Below, one piece after another: positions 37,300-49,521 of a stretch of DNA of 64,000 nucleotides (positions are counted from its first letter, which is position 1; every line of letters begins with the position of its first letter). The notes under the pieces are model-generated. The model was not told the origin of the DNA, did not search any database, and saw only the letters and a program-made list of their open reading frames with translations. The stretch lies in contig JAAOOA010000060.1 in assembly GCA_012861695.1 (NCBI GenBank), positions 3,981,183 to 4,045,182 of the forward strand. The letters are read 5' to 3'. Source of the stretch: Trematomus loennbergii. Its lineage: Eukaryota > Chordata > Actinopteri > Perciformes > Nototheniidae. A program made the translations under genes and the position numbers.

Positions 37300-37700
37300 A
37301 GGATGGCCAGTACGAGCGAGGATAGAGATTGTGAGATCTTACAAGTACCTTGGTGTTCATCTGAACAATAAACTGGACTGGTCTGTTCACTCTGCTCTGT
37401 ACAAGAAGGGACAGAGCAGACTCTTTCTGCTGAGGAGACTGAGGTCTTTTGGGTGCAGGGGGCACTTCTTCAGACCTTCTATGACTCTGTGGTGGCATCA
37501 GCCATTTTCTATGGTGTGGCCTGCTGGGGCAGCAGCATCTCTGCTGCTGACAGGAAGAGACTGAACAGACTGATAAGGAGGCCAGCTGTCCTGGGGAGTC
37601 CTCTGGACACTGTGGAGGTGGTGGGAGACAGGAGAATGGCAGCCAAGCTGTCCTCCCTGCTGGACAATGTGTCCCACCCCTGTAAATTCCTCTCTCATCT
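37300..37700 (+). pseudogene. LINE RT C-terminal fragment (forward)
   Basis: Encodes EIVRSYKYLGVHLNNKLDWS and then, after a frame change near 37455, LLQTFYDSVVASAIFYGVAC and KLSSLLDNVSHP, the post-catalytic region of Rex/jockey-type LINE polymerases. It lies back to back with the reverse LINE at 33-37 kb but in the opposite sense. No catalytic box is present. Confidence 0.85.
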
Positions 37701-38489
37701 GCATAAAGAGTACTTGATATTTAAGGTACTGTATATTAGTCTACTGAGAGTGGCTAAAAACAATATTTTAATTCTCCATTGATCACATGACTACTTGAGA
37801 ATGGACTCCCTCATAAAGATGAATGACCACCTGACTGCAGCTCTCTTCAGCTCTTTGTTTTGGTTTTCCAAACAGTAGCTTGGCTCCCTCTCACGGCTGT
37901 CAGTGCTTTGTCTTTGGCCGCTGAAATCTGTACAAGCAACTTGTAAATATAAAACACTTGAAAACGCCAATTCAACTCATGACAAAACAAAGTCACATAT
38001 ACATTTTATTTTATCTCAATTACTCTCCCTCTTTTACCTTGAAGTCTTGAAAAACATTGTTATTCTTGCATGGCAGCCAAAAAACTGAGAACAGTCTTGA
38101 TTAAGTATAGTAAACTGGGGCAAAACTACATCAAAAACTCTGATCATGCAATCCAAGTCTCTTCCTAAACACATGCATTTTAATAAAACCTTATCAACAG
38201 TGCACATTCCTGTATTAGCCTGTATAAGACAGAAATGCAATAAAAACGATGTTATCTTGAAAGTAGCACATGGTGAGTAATTAAAGTGTATGGAAGGTAG
38301 TATTTCTTTAATCTCCTTATTAAAACAGAAAACTGTTAGTGGACGACCTGCTACATAAAAGTTAAGTAAATAATAAAAAGAGGACGTGACATTTGCTGAA
38401 CTGCTCTTAGGAAAGGCAATATTTGCATATATAAACCGCCCTTGATCAAATAAACTGATAGCCTCTCGTTCTATTTCGTATGACCAGGT

Positions 38490-38612
38490 AGATAGACCTA
38501 TCTACTGGCTGGTTTAGAGGGGTTCTGGACACTTTAGCTGGCCAGGATAGCTGGTGGCTTGTTTAGCTGGTTTAAACCAGCTAAACCAGCCATCCTGGCC
38601 AGCTAAAAAAAA
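38490..38612. repeat. CTGGTTTAGCTGG-type palindromic MITE fragment
   Basis: TTTAGCTGGCCAGGATAGCTG and its reverse complement (CAGCCATCCTGGCCAGCTAA) flank a centre TAGCTGGTTTAAACCAGCTA. Similar motifs form the element at 44217-44446. Confidence 0.6.
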
Positions 38613-41025
38613 AGCATAGATACAATAATTATACAAATAACAACCAACCTGCAAATCAACCTATACATCAAAATAAATATATTATCTAAAACAGGTGCAT
38701 TTGATTTAAAATAAAAGTAATAAATATAATTCAATATTTAAATGGTAACAAAAACGTATGATAACAAAAAGGCAACAAAGAAAGTGTTTTTTGTTTTCCT
38801 TGTTCATGTCCATAATGTTTCCCGTTGAGTAGCGTCCAGCCTTTCCCAATCTGGCCTGCATCTCTGTCTGTTGAAGCCACTTCTTGAAGCAAACTGAAAA
38901 GAAATGTACAGATATAAGTACACTGTAAAAAGAAAACTTGACATTTACGTTAACATTTGGGCTGCTGTGGTTCCAAAACTTGACCGTTAAAGTATGGTAA
39001 AAAACATTACAAATTACAGTTGGTTGGCATAGACGTTACAGTCAACAATTGCTTATGGTGAATTACAATGGCAAAAACAAATAGAACTAGTGTACACGGT
39101 GCAGCTGTATTATCTGGGAAATAGAAGAATCGGATCAGGATTCAGTCTTGGCAGACAATCAATATCAAATGAATCGGATCATTATTAGCATCAGCACTTG
39201 ATCACCTTTGTCGACTTGCAGCCTAAATACAAAGATAACTCCACTCTCCTACCACTCTTACCCCTAATAAGCCTTGGTAGAACTAGTGTCCGAGTCATGG
39301 GGTCCAGAACGGACTGAAGACATGTGGAACAGAGGACAGGCATGGTTCCATGTACAGGAAACTGGAACTTTGAACAGGTGTTTTCATCTTTTCTGCCTCA
39401 AGATTCACAACTTCTTGATCAGGTGTTTGATGTGGGCTGGCATGATCCTTTCTGCAGCGATAAATAAAGAAAACAAAGAAAACATTTTTAATAATAGTAA
39501 TGATGGTAACAACAATAAAATTAGTATACAACTATTTATATAGCACAATTGCAAAGTGATTCTCAAAAACAAAAATAAAGAACAAAACAATAAAAAAACA
39601 AATTATTATAGGAATGTTAAGAGACAAAGAAATGCTAAACATTTTAAGAGGCCGACTACAAAAGGTTGACTCAATGGCTCTTGATGACATCAATGAGCAG
39701 TCCCAATAGATGCTGTTGTATACAAATAAATATAATAGGTACAGATTTCTTCTATTTTGTGTTGGATGATTTGTTTTATTGATTGCTGATGGATGTTAAG
39801 ATGTGTTTTACAATTATAACAAAAAGATTATTGGAATTGGAATCAAAAGGATTGCAAATCATAGTTTTAATAAAATCACTAGCAATATAGGGTTTATTCA
39901 ACAGCAGTAAAGCATTAAGTTGCTAAATTAACGTACACTGAACTGTAAAACAACTTACCACTATTTAGGAAAGGCTCTGATCAGAAGGGTTGACTAGTAG
40001 GACAGCAAAGAGGTGGAGGAGGTCTATGTCATGTACAACCATTGGTAGATGTTACACCTGAAAGAAAGATAAGGAAATAAGACAACACAGGAGGACAAAC
40101 ATCTTCTTAAGTAAAAGACCAAATCATGTCAAGCTTTAACCTGAGCCTGTTTTTTCAGTCTTTACAATGCACTGTTGGAAAATACATTCCAAAGGCTAAA
40201 TTCAAACTCAATACCATAAATAACTGGGTACCAGTGCTTTACCTGATAGAACACGTTCCACACGGAGCAGCAATCCGGCTGGGCCTTTTGCTGCATATCA
40301 TCTCCTCCCTCTCCACTGTTTCCAGTAGATCTCTACTGTCCAATAAAACTGAAATTCCCCAAAAAATAATATTAAAAAAGTAAAAAACAATAACTTGCTT
40401 TTGGCATTGAAATGGATTAGAATATCACCTTTCCCTGGATGTCAGGAAGGCCAGGAAGTCGTTCCTTCAAGTCCACAACCAGTCATAGGAGTTCAAATGC
40501 AAAGCCTGACTGATGACAAGAGCGGGAGATTTACATTTTACAATTATATTTTTAATTAATACCAGAGCAGTGTGTACATAGGCCCTGTACGACATGCAGA
40601 GAACAAATCAAATCCCCTGACAGACTCACACACTTTGGTGATGTCCTCATCTGATAATGTTTCATTTTTTAGCAGCAAAGTAACATACTCAAAGTATATG
40701 TCGGACCCAACTCATTTACAGTATGTTTTGCATCTCCTCAACAATGGTCTGTATCATTGAGTAGAAAAAAACTGTCCCTACAATTTCAGGTAGATTAACA
40801 CACATTTGTAAGAAAAGTTTACAATGAAGCACAAAACCCCTCTTTGTATTAAGCTAGCTGCCACAGAAAATACAGCTTAACATGCTAACCTTTGATAGAG
40901 TGAGCTACAGTTAGCTAACTTCATGTTCAACACAACACCTCTAATGGCATTACATTGACGATTTTAAACTAAACTTAACTCTCTCAACTTGTAAGAAAAC
41001 GTTAAGTTAACTTAACACAATCTCG
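38613..41025. other. Region without recognised genes
   Basis: AT-rich, with a CACTGTAAAAAGAAAAC element-like left end near 38930 that resembles the start of the 21.4 kb element. Short frames at 39.3-40.8 kb lack coding character. No RNA gene seen. Confidence 0.4.
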
Positions 41026-41029
41026 ATTT

Positions 41030-43955
41030 TATGTTTTTAACGGAAACTTGGATTGAACAAAATAACAGTGCAGCTGTTCTTATCGAATCAACCCTCCCAA
41101 CTTTAGTTTTATGAGTCAGGAAAGAATGCATAAGAAAGGGGGTGGAGTTGCTATTTTGTTCAATGATTCCATTCAATGCAGGAAGACATCTTATGGGGAC
41201 TTTGCTTCTTTTGAATATGTGGCCCTTCAGCTGAAATGCTCCTCTCGAGCTCTGTTCCTAAATATCTATAGACCACCCAAATACTGTGCAAGCTTTTTTG
41301 ATGATTTTACTGAACTGCTGTCTATAGTGTGTATTGACTTTGACCGTTAGTCATTGTTGGTGATTTTAACATCCATGTTGACAACCCCCAGGACAGAGGG
41401 GCTAAAGAACTGTTTTGTGTTCTTGATAACTATGGACTGACTCAGCATGTGGCGGAGCCCACGCACAATAAGGGGCACACTCTGGACTTAATTATCTCAA
41501 AGGGTCTGAATATCTCAAAGGTTGTGGTGACTGATGTTGCACTCTCTGATCATTCCTGTGTTTTCTTTGAGAGCTCTATTTCTGTTCACAAAAATGTTCA
41601 GAAAGAGGTAACCACAAAGCGATATTTAACAGAAAATACTAGGGAAATGTTTACTCATAATTTTTCATCCACACTTGCCCCTGCTAACATCTCAGTAAAT
41701 GAGCTAGTAGATCATTTTAATTCAAAAATTAAAAATGTTATAGATACCATTGCTCCAACTAAGGTAAAGGAAGTGATTAGCAAGAAAATATCTCCATGGA
41801 GAAAGGCCATGACCGTGAGAACAGAAAAAAGAGAGTGTCGAAAAGCTGAACGTAGGTGGCGAAAAACAAATCTCCAGGTTCACTTTGAAATCTATAAAGA
41901 GAGACTTGGCCTTTATAATTTGGAATTGAAAAACGCACGACAGTCTTTCTTCTCTGACATCATTACCAAAAACAAAAACAACGCACGTGCCTTGTTTGCT
42001 ACCGTCGACAGACTAACTAACCCCCCAGTGTCAGTAGCCTCTGAATTTCTATCCACCAGGGCGTGCAATGATTTTGCCTCCTTCTTCACTGACAAAATTC
42101 AGAAAATTAGACAAGCAGTCAGTGCCTCTGCATCAGGTACAGCAAATGTTTTGTCCCTATGTCCACCTAATATCAATTCAAACACCATGACACAATTCCA
42201 TCAGATTAATGGTAAAAACTTAGAGGACATTATTCAACTTCTGAAATCCTCCTCCTGCTGCCTTGATATTATTCCAACAGGATTTTTCAAAGATGTTTTT
42301 CCTTGCATGGCCTCAGATCTACTTCATATAGTAAACACATCTCTTCACTCAGGTATTTTTCCAGAGGCCCTGAAAACTGCAGTCATTAAACCGCTCTTAA
42401 AAAAGAATAATCTAGATGCCTCAGTAATGAACAATTACAGGCCAATATCAAACCTGCCATTTCTAGGTAAAATCATTGAAAAAGTTGTATTTCAACAGTT
42501 GAGTAACTTCTTGCATTTAAATAACTGTTTGGATGTGTTCCAGTCAGGATTTCGTCCAAACCACAGCACTGAGACTGCTCTTGTAAAGGTCTTCAATGAC
42601 ATCCACTTAAACACAGACAGTGGCAGAACTTCAGTGTTAGTATTATTAGATCTCAGTGCTGCGTTTGACACTGTTGACCACAACATATTACTAGACCGAC
42701 TAGAAAACTGGGTGGGACTTTCGGCAACAGTTCTAAATTGGTTTGAGTCCTACTTAAAGGACAGAAAAAACTTTGTTTCTATAGGTAAATACACATCTGA
42801 GTTGACAAATATGACATGTGGGGTACCTCAAGGCTCCATCTTGGGGCCTCTTCTCTTTAACATCTACATGCTACCACTGGCTCAGATAATGAAAAACAAC
42901 AAAATAAGTTACCATAGCTATGCGGATGACACACAAATTTACGTAACAATTTCACCAGGAGATTATGCTCCAATTCAAACACTGAGTAAGTGCATTGAAC
43001 AAATCAATGACTGGATGTGTCAGAACTTTCTCCAATTAAACAAAGATAAAACTGAGGTAATGGTTTTTGGAGCCAAGGCAGAACGTATAAAAGTTAGCGC
43101 TGAGCTTCAGTCTGCAATGTTCAAAACAACAGATAAAGCCAGAAATCTAGGTGTAGTCATGGACTCTGACCTGAGTTTCAACAGTCACATTAAAACAGTT
43201 ACTAAATCAGCCTACTATCACCTAAAGAACATATCTAGGATTAAAGGACTAATGTCACAGCAGGATTTGGAAAAACTTGTCCATGCTTTTATCTTCAGTA
43301 GACTCGACTACTGCAATGGTGTCTTTACAGGCCTCACTAAAAAATCTATTAGAAAGCTGCAGCTAATTCAGAACGCCGCTGCTCGAGTCCTCACTAACAC
43401 TAAGAAAGTGGATCACATCACTCCTGTTCTGAAGTCCTTACACTGGCTTCCTGTGTGTCAAAGAATAGATTTCAAAATATTGTTGCTGGTTTATAAAGCT
43501 TTGAATGGTTTAGGCCCAAAATACATGTCTGACCTACTGCTAAATTATGAACCATCCAGAACTCTCAGGTCTTCAGGGACTGGTCAGCTTTCTGTCCCCA
43601 GAGTCAGAACTAAACATGGAAAGCAGCATTCAGTTATTATGCTCCAAATATCTGGAACAAACTCCCAGAAACCTGCAGGTCCGCTGCAACTCTTACTACT
43701 TTTAAATCCAGGCTGAAGACTTTTCTTTTTGCCGCTGCTTTTAATTGAACTATTCACATCTTAAACTGCACTGTAACTTTTAACTTTTATCCATGTATTT
43801 TTTCTTTTAATGTTTATTTTATTATCTTTTCTTTTTAATGACTGATTTTAAATGCCATTTTTAAAATGTCTTCCATTTTTGTAAAGCACTTTGAATTACC
43901 TTGTGTTGAAAGGTGCTATATAAATAAACTTGCCTTGCCTTGCCTTACCTTAAAT
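41030..43955 (+). mobile_element. L2-clade LINE, 5'-truncated, long RT frame
   Basis: The element starts inside the endonuclease (LTETWI near 41040), then KGGGVAILFNDS at about 41138, NIYRPPK at about 41260, and DNYGLTQHVAEP at about 41430. The 755-codon frame follows, then a 3' UTR with a GGTGCTATATAAATAAACTT tail and a short CTTGC/TTGCC repeat run. Frameshifts near 41105, 41350 and 43620 are needed to join the parts. The short microsatellite-like 3' end is characteristic of the L2/CR1 group. Confidence 0.9.
41449..43716 (+). CDS. LINE endonuclease C-term/reverse transcriptase frame, 755 codons
   Basis: Endonuclease end with TLDLIISKG and the catalytic-type SDH box (VALSDHSCVFF, codons about 31-37), then a basic linker. 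The RT domain starts near codon 310, with NNYRPISNLPFLGKIIEK, HSTETALVKVFNDI, LLDLSAAFDTVDH, GVPQGSILGPLLF and the catalytic YADD at about codon 491. The C-terminal conserved block has DYCNGVFTGL, IQNAAARVLT and HWLPVCQRIDFKILL. In life this enzyme nicks target DNA and primes reverse transcription there. The RT core is open and its catalytic residues intact, but missing 5' endonuclease parts and flanking frameshifts make autonomous activity unlikely. Not a host gene. Confidence 0.88.
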   Translation: MAEPTHNKGHTLDLIISKGLNISKVVVTDVALSDHSCVFFESSISVHKNVQKEVTTKRYLTENTREMFTHNFSSTLAPANISVNELVDHFNSKIKNVIDTIAPTKVKEVISKKISPWRKAMTVRTEKRECRKAERRWRKTNLQVHFEIYKERLGLYNLELKNARQSFFSDIITKNKNNARALFATVDRLTNPPVSVASEFLSTRACNDFASFFTDKIQKIRQAVSASASGTANVLSLCPPNINSNTMTQFHQINGKNLEDIIQLLKSSSCCLDIIPTGFFKDVFPCMASDLLHIVNTSLHSGIFPEALKTAVIKPLLKKNNLDASVMNNYRPISNLPFLGKIIEKVVFQQLSNFLHLNNCLDVFQSGFRPNHSTETALVKVFNDIHLNTDSGRTSVLVLLDLSAAFDTVDHNILLDRLENWVGLSATVLNWFESYLKDRKNFVSIGKYTSELTNMTCGVPQGSILGPLLFNIYMLPLAQIMKNNKISYHSYADDTQIYVTISPGDYAPIQTLSKCIEQINDWMCQNFLQLNKDKTEVMVFGAKAERIKVSAELQSAMFKTTDKARNLGVVMDSDLSFNSHIKTVTKSAYYHLKNISRIKGLMSQQDLEKLVHAFIFSRLDYCNGVFTGLTKKSIRKLQLIQNAAARVLTNTKKVDHITPVLKSLHWLPVCQRIDFKILLLVYKALNGLGPKYMSDLLLNYEPSRTLRSSGTGQLSVPRVRTKHGKQHSVIMLQISGTNSQKPAGPLQLLLLLNPG

Positions 43956-44216
43956 AACCACATCACGTTTTTCAGGGGAAAAACAAACTGCAGGAAACGT
44001 TAGCTGCTAACTGTTGTTAGCTAAGACAGCTAGCTCTTGTTAAGGGAAGTAACAATAGCCTCCAAGCAAACGTAAGGTTAAGTTAACATTAACGTCGTCG
44101 TTAAAATCGTTCTGTGTGACACGAAAAAAAGGGGGAAATCGTGTTGGTGAACACGAATCAATAGATTAAATGTTGTGACTATAACACGAAATGCCGTGAG
44201 ACTGGGTTGAAATACC

Positions 44217-44446
44217 AGCTTCACCAGCATAGACCAGTTTAACTACCAGCTAAAACCAGCATAGCCCAGCATGACATCCATGCTGGGCTATGCTGGTTTA
44301 GCTGACCAGGCTGGTCTTGAACCAGCAAGACCAGCCTGGCCAGCTTGTCCAGCCTGGTAAACCAACTAAACCAGCCTAACACCAGCTAAAACCAGCTAAA
44401 ACTAGCAACCATTTTAAGCTGGTCTATGCTGTTTTTTTCAGCAGGG
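44217..44446. mobile_element. CCAGCATAGACCAG-type MITE
   Basis: CCAGCATAGACCAG at the left is mirrored by CTGGTCTATGCTG at the right, with many internal CCAGCTAAA/CTGGTTTAG words and a perfect central hairpin around CATGCTGGGCTATGCTGG. The right edge GCAGGG abuts the DIRS inverted repeat exactly. Confidence 0.65.
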
Positions 44447-44582
44447 AAGGCTATCGCTATTGGGTAATCCCCTGCGCACCCGCGCAGCACTGAAAACACT
44501 TGTAGTCCACGCCCACCTGCGAGGTGGGCCCCACCTTCGGACTCACTTCCGGTATAAATAGGAAGGAGGCCCGACAATCTGC
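44447..44582 (+). repeat. DIRS left inverted terminal repeat with TATA box
   Basis: The reverse complement of 52730-52866, differing at only a few positions (for example CCTGCGAGG/CCTACCTGCGAGG-type changes). It contains TATAAATA at 44553-44560 about 30 bp before the inner edge, so it could direct transcription rightward into the gag region. Confidence 0.8.
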
Positions 44583-44684
44583 TTCCTCTTTTCTTCAGCA
44601 CCCCGGTACTGAAGCACTGTAGAGACACTAAAGAGTACACAGGGTTGTGTTAGAGTTTGCTCCTCATGCCAGACGGGGTTCATA

Positions 44685-45266
44685 ATGAGTTATGACCGGC
44701 ACTCACGATGTGAATCCTGCCTGGGGTCGGAGCACGCGCACGCAGCTCTCGCCCAGCAGCTGTCATGTGCTCATTGTCATTGTGCCCGTCTCCCTCTGTC
44801 CGACAGACAGCGAAGAGCGGACGCTCTCGCTACTCTGGCCGAGGAGGATGATGGCCAGTCCAGGAGTCCTACTCCGTGGACCAAGCCCTTGAGTTCCTGG
44901 ATCCGAGTGCTGGCAGGAGTCGGAAGACTCCTACCCCTCCATCCACGGATCACTGTGTGGTTTCCCCATCCCGTTTCTCCCCCGGACGGAGGAGACAGAG
45001 ATGGAGCCCGGTGCCGGCCTGGCCCGGCTGCGGGACCCTCTATCCGCCATCACGGCTCTGCCGTCGATAGGCAGGAACTGCCTGAGATCATTGAAAAGGC
45101 AGCCGCCTGGAGAGGTCTCCTCGTTCCTCCGGCTCAGGAGAGCTCTCTTGCCGGTGGCAGGAGTGTTTCTCCCGGGTACAGACCGTCAGGAGTGACCTGG
45201 TCTGGCCGCGCTTCCCGGCCATCCGGAAGTACCAGGAGGGAGCGGCGGCGGCCCCTAGGAGCCTGA
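44685..45266 (+). pseudogene. DIRS gag-like N-terminal region
   Basis: A 193-codon frame whose start has RCESCLGSEHAHAALAQQLS then CAHCHCARLPLSDRQRR. The CxxCLGxEHAxxAL...CxxC pattern is the zinc-ribbon-like start common to fish DIRS gag proteins. The second half drifts out of frame. A second gag piece follows at 45443-45796. Confidence 0.6.
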
Positions 45267-45442
45267 AGCTCCGGTGTCCGCATACGTCCCCCTCACTAAG
45301 GGGTTGACGGATGTTGGTTTTCCGACCACGCCTGACGGCATTGTTCGGGGTGAAGCAGGCTAGCACGGTCGCCGCACGGTCGCCGCACGGCGCCCTTGCT
45401 TTCCTCCCCCGGGGACCAGGTTGTCGTCCGCCAGACTAACCG

Positions 45443-45796
45443 ATGGACCAGTGTGCCTTCCAGGCGTCTGCAGCGGCGAACAACATCGCTCTGCTGTCTC
45501 ACTCCATAGTGAGACTATCAGAGCAGCCCTCCATGCCCTCCGAGGCTTCGGAGGAGATAGGCAAGGCTGCCAGCACAGCACTCACCCTGTGCGTATCTGT
45601 CACCGTCTCCACGGCGAGGATTGCGGCTTGGGTGACGCAGATTCAGAGCCACCTCTGGCTGCAGCAGGCATCCGTACCAGAGACGGCCAGGAAAGTGCTG
45701 CTGGAGCTCCAATCAGCCCGGATGGGCTATCGGTTAATAAACTGCAGAGCTCGCGGCATTCCTCTGTCCAGATATACCTCCTACACACGGTCATAA
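45443..45796 (+). pseudogene. DIRS gag-like second piece
   Basis: A 117-codon frame with AASAAANNIALLSHS-like and VTVSTARIAAWVTQIQSHLW stretches, rich in Ala/Ser and helical in character, as in the DIRS gag central region. It is separated from the first piece by frameshifts, and continuity is lost at about 46020, where the reverse Gypsy sequence begins. Confidence 0.5.
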
Positions 45797-46142
45797 TAAG
45801 CCCACGAGCGCCGTTATAACGCCTCGTGTGGACAGCACTGCACACACCTCTACTCATCCCCTGAGCGTGTACGCGCCGCATGATGAGAGCCGGAGTGAAA
45901 CGCAGTCTGTGGAGGCTCCCTCGCAGCCCTTTCGGTCCAGGCCCATCTTGGGTTGCCTCACGGGCAGTGGCGGCGAGGGCTCTGGCGTGGCTTGTCACCA
46001 TGACGACCACAGCACATCACGAGCATGTATGAATGGGTACAGAAGGCCGTTTTCATCTTATCCTTTTTGTGATAGGGACTTGATGATACCCACTAGCCAG
46101 GTCCAGCGTGGAGAACCAACAGCCCCAGAGAGTGCGTCTAGG

Positions 46143-47589
46143 CAGTGTGAGAAAAAGTTTTTAGAGAGTACTTGTCATGGACAAGTGAGTTTGGCAATTT
46201 ACTTGTCCGAATACATTTTTCACTTGTCCAGAATGGACAAAAATTGGGGCCACTGGAATCTTCTTCTTCGCCAACGTATTTTACTTTTCCCCACGATTTT
46301 TACGTCACCGCTAACGTAAGTGAGCGGTAAGATTTTACTGCATCACACATAGGGTTGGGTATAGTTTGGATTTTAACGATTCCGGTCTGCTTTTCGATTC
46401 CGGTTATTTTCGGTTCTCGATTCCGGTTCTTTGAGAGGGTAAAAATAAGTCCATGACAAACTGGGAGAAAAACATATTTATGAAAACATTAAGTCAAATC
46501 TGTATTCCTATTTAGAAATCACTTCAGACTGTTTAATTCTTACGGTTATTGAATACAATTATATAAAAATAATCTCTGCATTGTTTAGTTAGTTCAATGT
46601 GGTGCAGTTTGAAAATGTACAATTGGCCCAGTCTCCTCTGATGTTACACTGCAACCTGCCTGTGAGACAGAGTCCAACCACACATGTCCAACACATAAGC
46701 CTAATAATAATAATAATACATTATATTTATAGCCTATAGGCCTAGCGCTTTTCTACAACTCAAAGACGCTTGCATGCTTACACATGTCCTGCAATACACA
46801 TGCTGCAGCTGCCCAGCTGCTCACTGTTGTAAAAGTAAATAAATACTATTTTCATTTCAATAATGTATTTTCTATAGGCCTACCCTGCTTCATAAACAAT
46901 ACTGACATCCTGTGCTCCTCCGGGTCTGGGGGTCGGGGGATGTGAGGACAGCGCGAGACAGGGAGGCTGATTTACTTCATAAAGGAAATGGCGGTCAATA
47001 TTAACAACATAGGAGCTAAAACGCTTAATAACCTTCATTACGTGTTAAAGAAAGAACATAAGAAAGTTGACAAAGATTAGGCTGTTAAACGGGCAGCGGG
47101 TCTGCTGTGTGTAGAAAGAGAGAGGGAGAGAGAACTGCACCGTGCAACGATCAGATGATCCGGAGCAGAGAGAGAGCTGCGGTCCGCGGGGCTCGGCCTC
47201 GCCTCCTGTCCTCAGAACTCGTATTAATCCCGGTACCGGACAATTGTTATTTGTTCCTACTCGGAACCGAGTTTTGCTTCCAACCCTGCCACTGTGCTAC
47301 ACTTCCCGCCCCGCCCCGCCCCCGTCTAACAGTACAGAAAGCGGCGAGATGCATTTCCTTAGGAATCGACAAGCAGAACCGAAACTAACATTTCTAAACG
47401 AACAATGGCGGACACGGACAATTTGCGAATGAGTTCTGCATTTTGTAAACTGAGTTTATCAATAATTTGTCAATAAATGAGGGCTAAAAACGTCACTTGT
47501 CCGCTGGACAAGTCAATTGAAAGATCTACTTGTCCGACATTGTAAATAACACGTCCCGGGCGGTGGGACGGGTACTTTTTCGCACACTG
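46143..47589. mobile_element. 1.45 kb TIR transposon in the Gypsy RT, CTAGG duplication
   Basis: The left end CAGTGTGAGAAAAAGT is mirrored by ACTTTTTCGCACACTG at the right, and CTAGG flanks both sides (46138-46142 and 47590-47594). The Gypsy RT reading resumes in phase across the pair. Subterminal CTTGTCC/GGACAAGT repeats lie near both ends. A second MITE-like segment (46350-47288) seems nested inside. No transposase. A 5-bp duplication with CAGTG ends suggests a hAT-related group. Confidence 0.82.
46350..47288. mobile_element. Nested MITE with AGGGTTGG ends
   Basis: Left TAGGGTTGGG and right CAACCCTG are mirrored, with CGATTCCGGT/TTCGATTCCGG words inside the left end and GGTACCGG/CTCGGAACCGAG inside the right. 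No clear target duplication. It lies wholly within the 46143-47589 element. Confidence 0.5.
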
Positions 47590-47875
47590 CTAGGGATTCC
47601 TCAATCCGTGGCAAAGGGAAGGCATCTTTTCGGGTCTTGCTGTTCAGCAGCCGGTAATCGATGCACATCCGAAGAGTGCCATATTTCTTTTTGACCAGGA
47701 CAATAGGCGATGCGAAAGGGCTACTGCTCTCCCTGATCACCCTTGACTCAAGAAGCTAGTGAATGTGGGCTTTAACCGTGTCATACTCTGAGGGCGGGAT
47801 ACGTCTGTACCTCTGGCGTACTGGTATTTCATCGAGCACTGGAATGTCATGTGAGATCAGATTTGTGCAGCCTAA

Positions 47876-48267
47876 GGGTGTTTCTCAATCTCGAGTAAAG
47901 CTGCTGCAGAGCCACTATTTCAAGCATACTACGTCATCGAGTGCCGCCGAAGTACTGTTCCAATGTCCAGCATACTTGGAAATCTACCGAGCCCGGCGTA
48001 CTTCGTTTGGAGAAATTTCGAGGCTGCACATGTGTAGACTCTGCGGTCTTAAAATCCCCACAATGCTTTGCGCACGGACCAATTTCCCCAAATCTGTGGA
48101 GGAAAATGTAAGGCAGGGCCTCTCATATGACGCACACCTGCACACTTGCTAGCCTGTTCCACTCTTTGTTTTCCGAATGCCAGGAAGTATTCTTGCCTCG
48201 CTTCTGAAGCAAGACGCTCGGAAGACTTGTGCTACCAAGCAAGCTTACTCGCGATTGAGAAACACCC
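47876..48267. mobile_element. 392-bp Harbinger-like MITE in the Gypsy spacer
   Basis: Ends GGGTGTTTCTCAATC and GATTGAGAAACACCC are perfect mirrors, and similarity extends to CGAGTAA. TAA flanks both sides (47873-47875 and 48268-48270), the 3-bp TWA target of PIF/Harbinger elements. The Gypsy frame resumes in phase across the insertion. Confidence 0.87.
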
Positions 48268-49062
48268 TAAGTCTCCCTCATGAGCTGAAAATACTTCACT
48301 ATGATTTTGTAGTAGGGACCTGACCTGGCACTGATTTTCTTCTGACAATGCAGCCAAATGTATGGCATTAATCTTCTCTTGCACTGAGTTAGTGACTGTC
48401 TGTGAAAACATTCTGGCTGTCACCTGTTCTGCACTTTCTGTGACACCTGTGGGCAGACTCACCACATGGGCATGGCTCAAAGTACCTATCACGGTGCGTG
48501 GGTAGAGGACAACATCATTAACCCCCACATTGACTATAGGGATGTAGACTGTACCTCGTGTCATTTGGACCAGGGCTGGAGAAGCTAGCAACACAGCAGG
48601 CAAGCCAACACTCAGGGGTTCAAACAAGCCATCGTTACCTGCATGAAGCTGGGAGCAAGTCGCTGCAACCAGCTTCATAGTTCCACCAGGGACTCTGAAA
48701 ACTCTCCTGCTCTTGACTTTTACTCTACTCGAGTGATCAGAGGGCCCATTGACCTGAGCTTGGTGACACTTTTGAAAGGCTTGTTGAAGCTGGCTGGGGG
48801 CCTGTGAGACAGAGGGCAAATCAAAAAGAGCAGAGCCATGCCGTGAAAATAACTCCCTGTAACATGTTTTAAGGATGTTCATGCCTATAACACACAGGGC
48901 AGATGATGCCTGACCAGTGGGGTCTTTAACAACCAGCACACCACGCTTTGTAATTACCTTATCACAAAGCTCAACATCAAGTTCAAGGTAGCCAACATAA
49001 GGTATATCCAGCCCATTAGCAGCCTTAAGCCGTAGCATGACCGAAGTTTCTCTTCTCCCCAT
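48232..49062 (-). pseudogene. Gypsy protease-RT spacer region
   Basis: A 276-codon frame after the protease, with VVKDPTGQASSALCVIGMNI, KVKSRRVFRVPGGTMKLV and LLQNHSEVFSAHEGDLG. The last is the well-known segment leading into the RT of Gypsy elements (family motif like L...F...D.D.G). Its final codons from 48267 downward belong to an inserted MITE, not to the element. The protease LVDTGS lies upstream in another frame (49358-48954), so a frameshift is present near 49050. Confidence 0.8.
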
Positions 49063-49358
49063 GGCTCAATGTTCTTGACATAAAAATTCTCTGTTATGGT
49101 GCTCACCATTGAACCTGTATCAACCAAACATGGAACTGTTACCCCTCCCATTATTATGGTTAAATGTGGACACGTTGCTATCAATTCTACAGAGTCAGGG
49201 TTCTCAGAAGCTGTCTCAGAGCCATCAAGGCCCCCACCTGAACTTTGGCTCAGCGGTTTCAGGTGGTGAAAGTTTCCCAATTGCTGATTCTGGTGAGGCG
49301 GCCTATCACCACGAATCATCGGGGTAGTACGAGAAGATGGCTCAGGTGATGCATACAC
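48954..49358 (-). pseudogene. Gypsy aspartic protease region
   Basis: A 134-codon frame containing GGVTVPCLVDTGSMVSTITE, the DTG catalytic triad of a retropepsin with its usual hydrophobic lead. The C-terminal region of the protease is continued in the overlapping frame at 49062-48232. Confidence 0.82.
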
Positions 49359-49521
49359 TCTCTCACCATCACATTCCCTCGTGAAGTGACCAGGTTACGG
49401 CACCTCCTACAAATGATAGGCTGCTTTTCCTGGTGAAAAGACTGCCCAGGGACATTCTGGAGTGCAATAAGACTGCCACTAAGCTGATTCAGCTGCTCCT
49501 GTTGCTGTTTTAACATGTCCT

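Noticed and set aside
41449..43716. 755-codon frame as a possible host gene
   Set aside because: Clear LINE endonuclease and reverse transcriptase motifs and a LINE tail follow.
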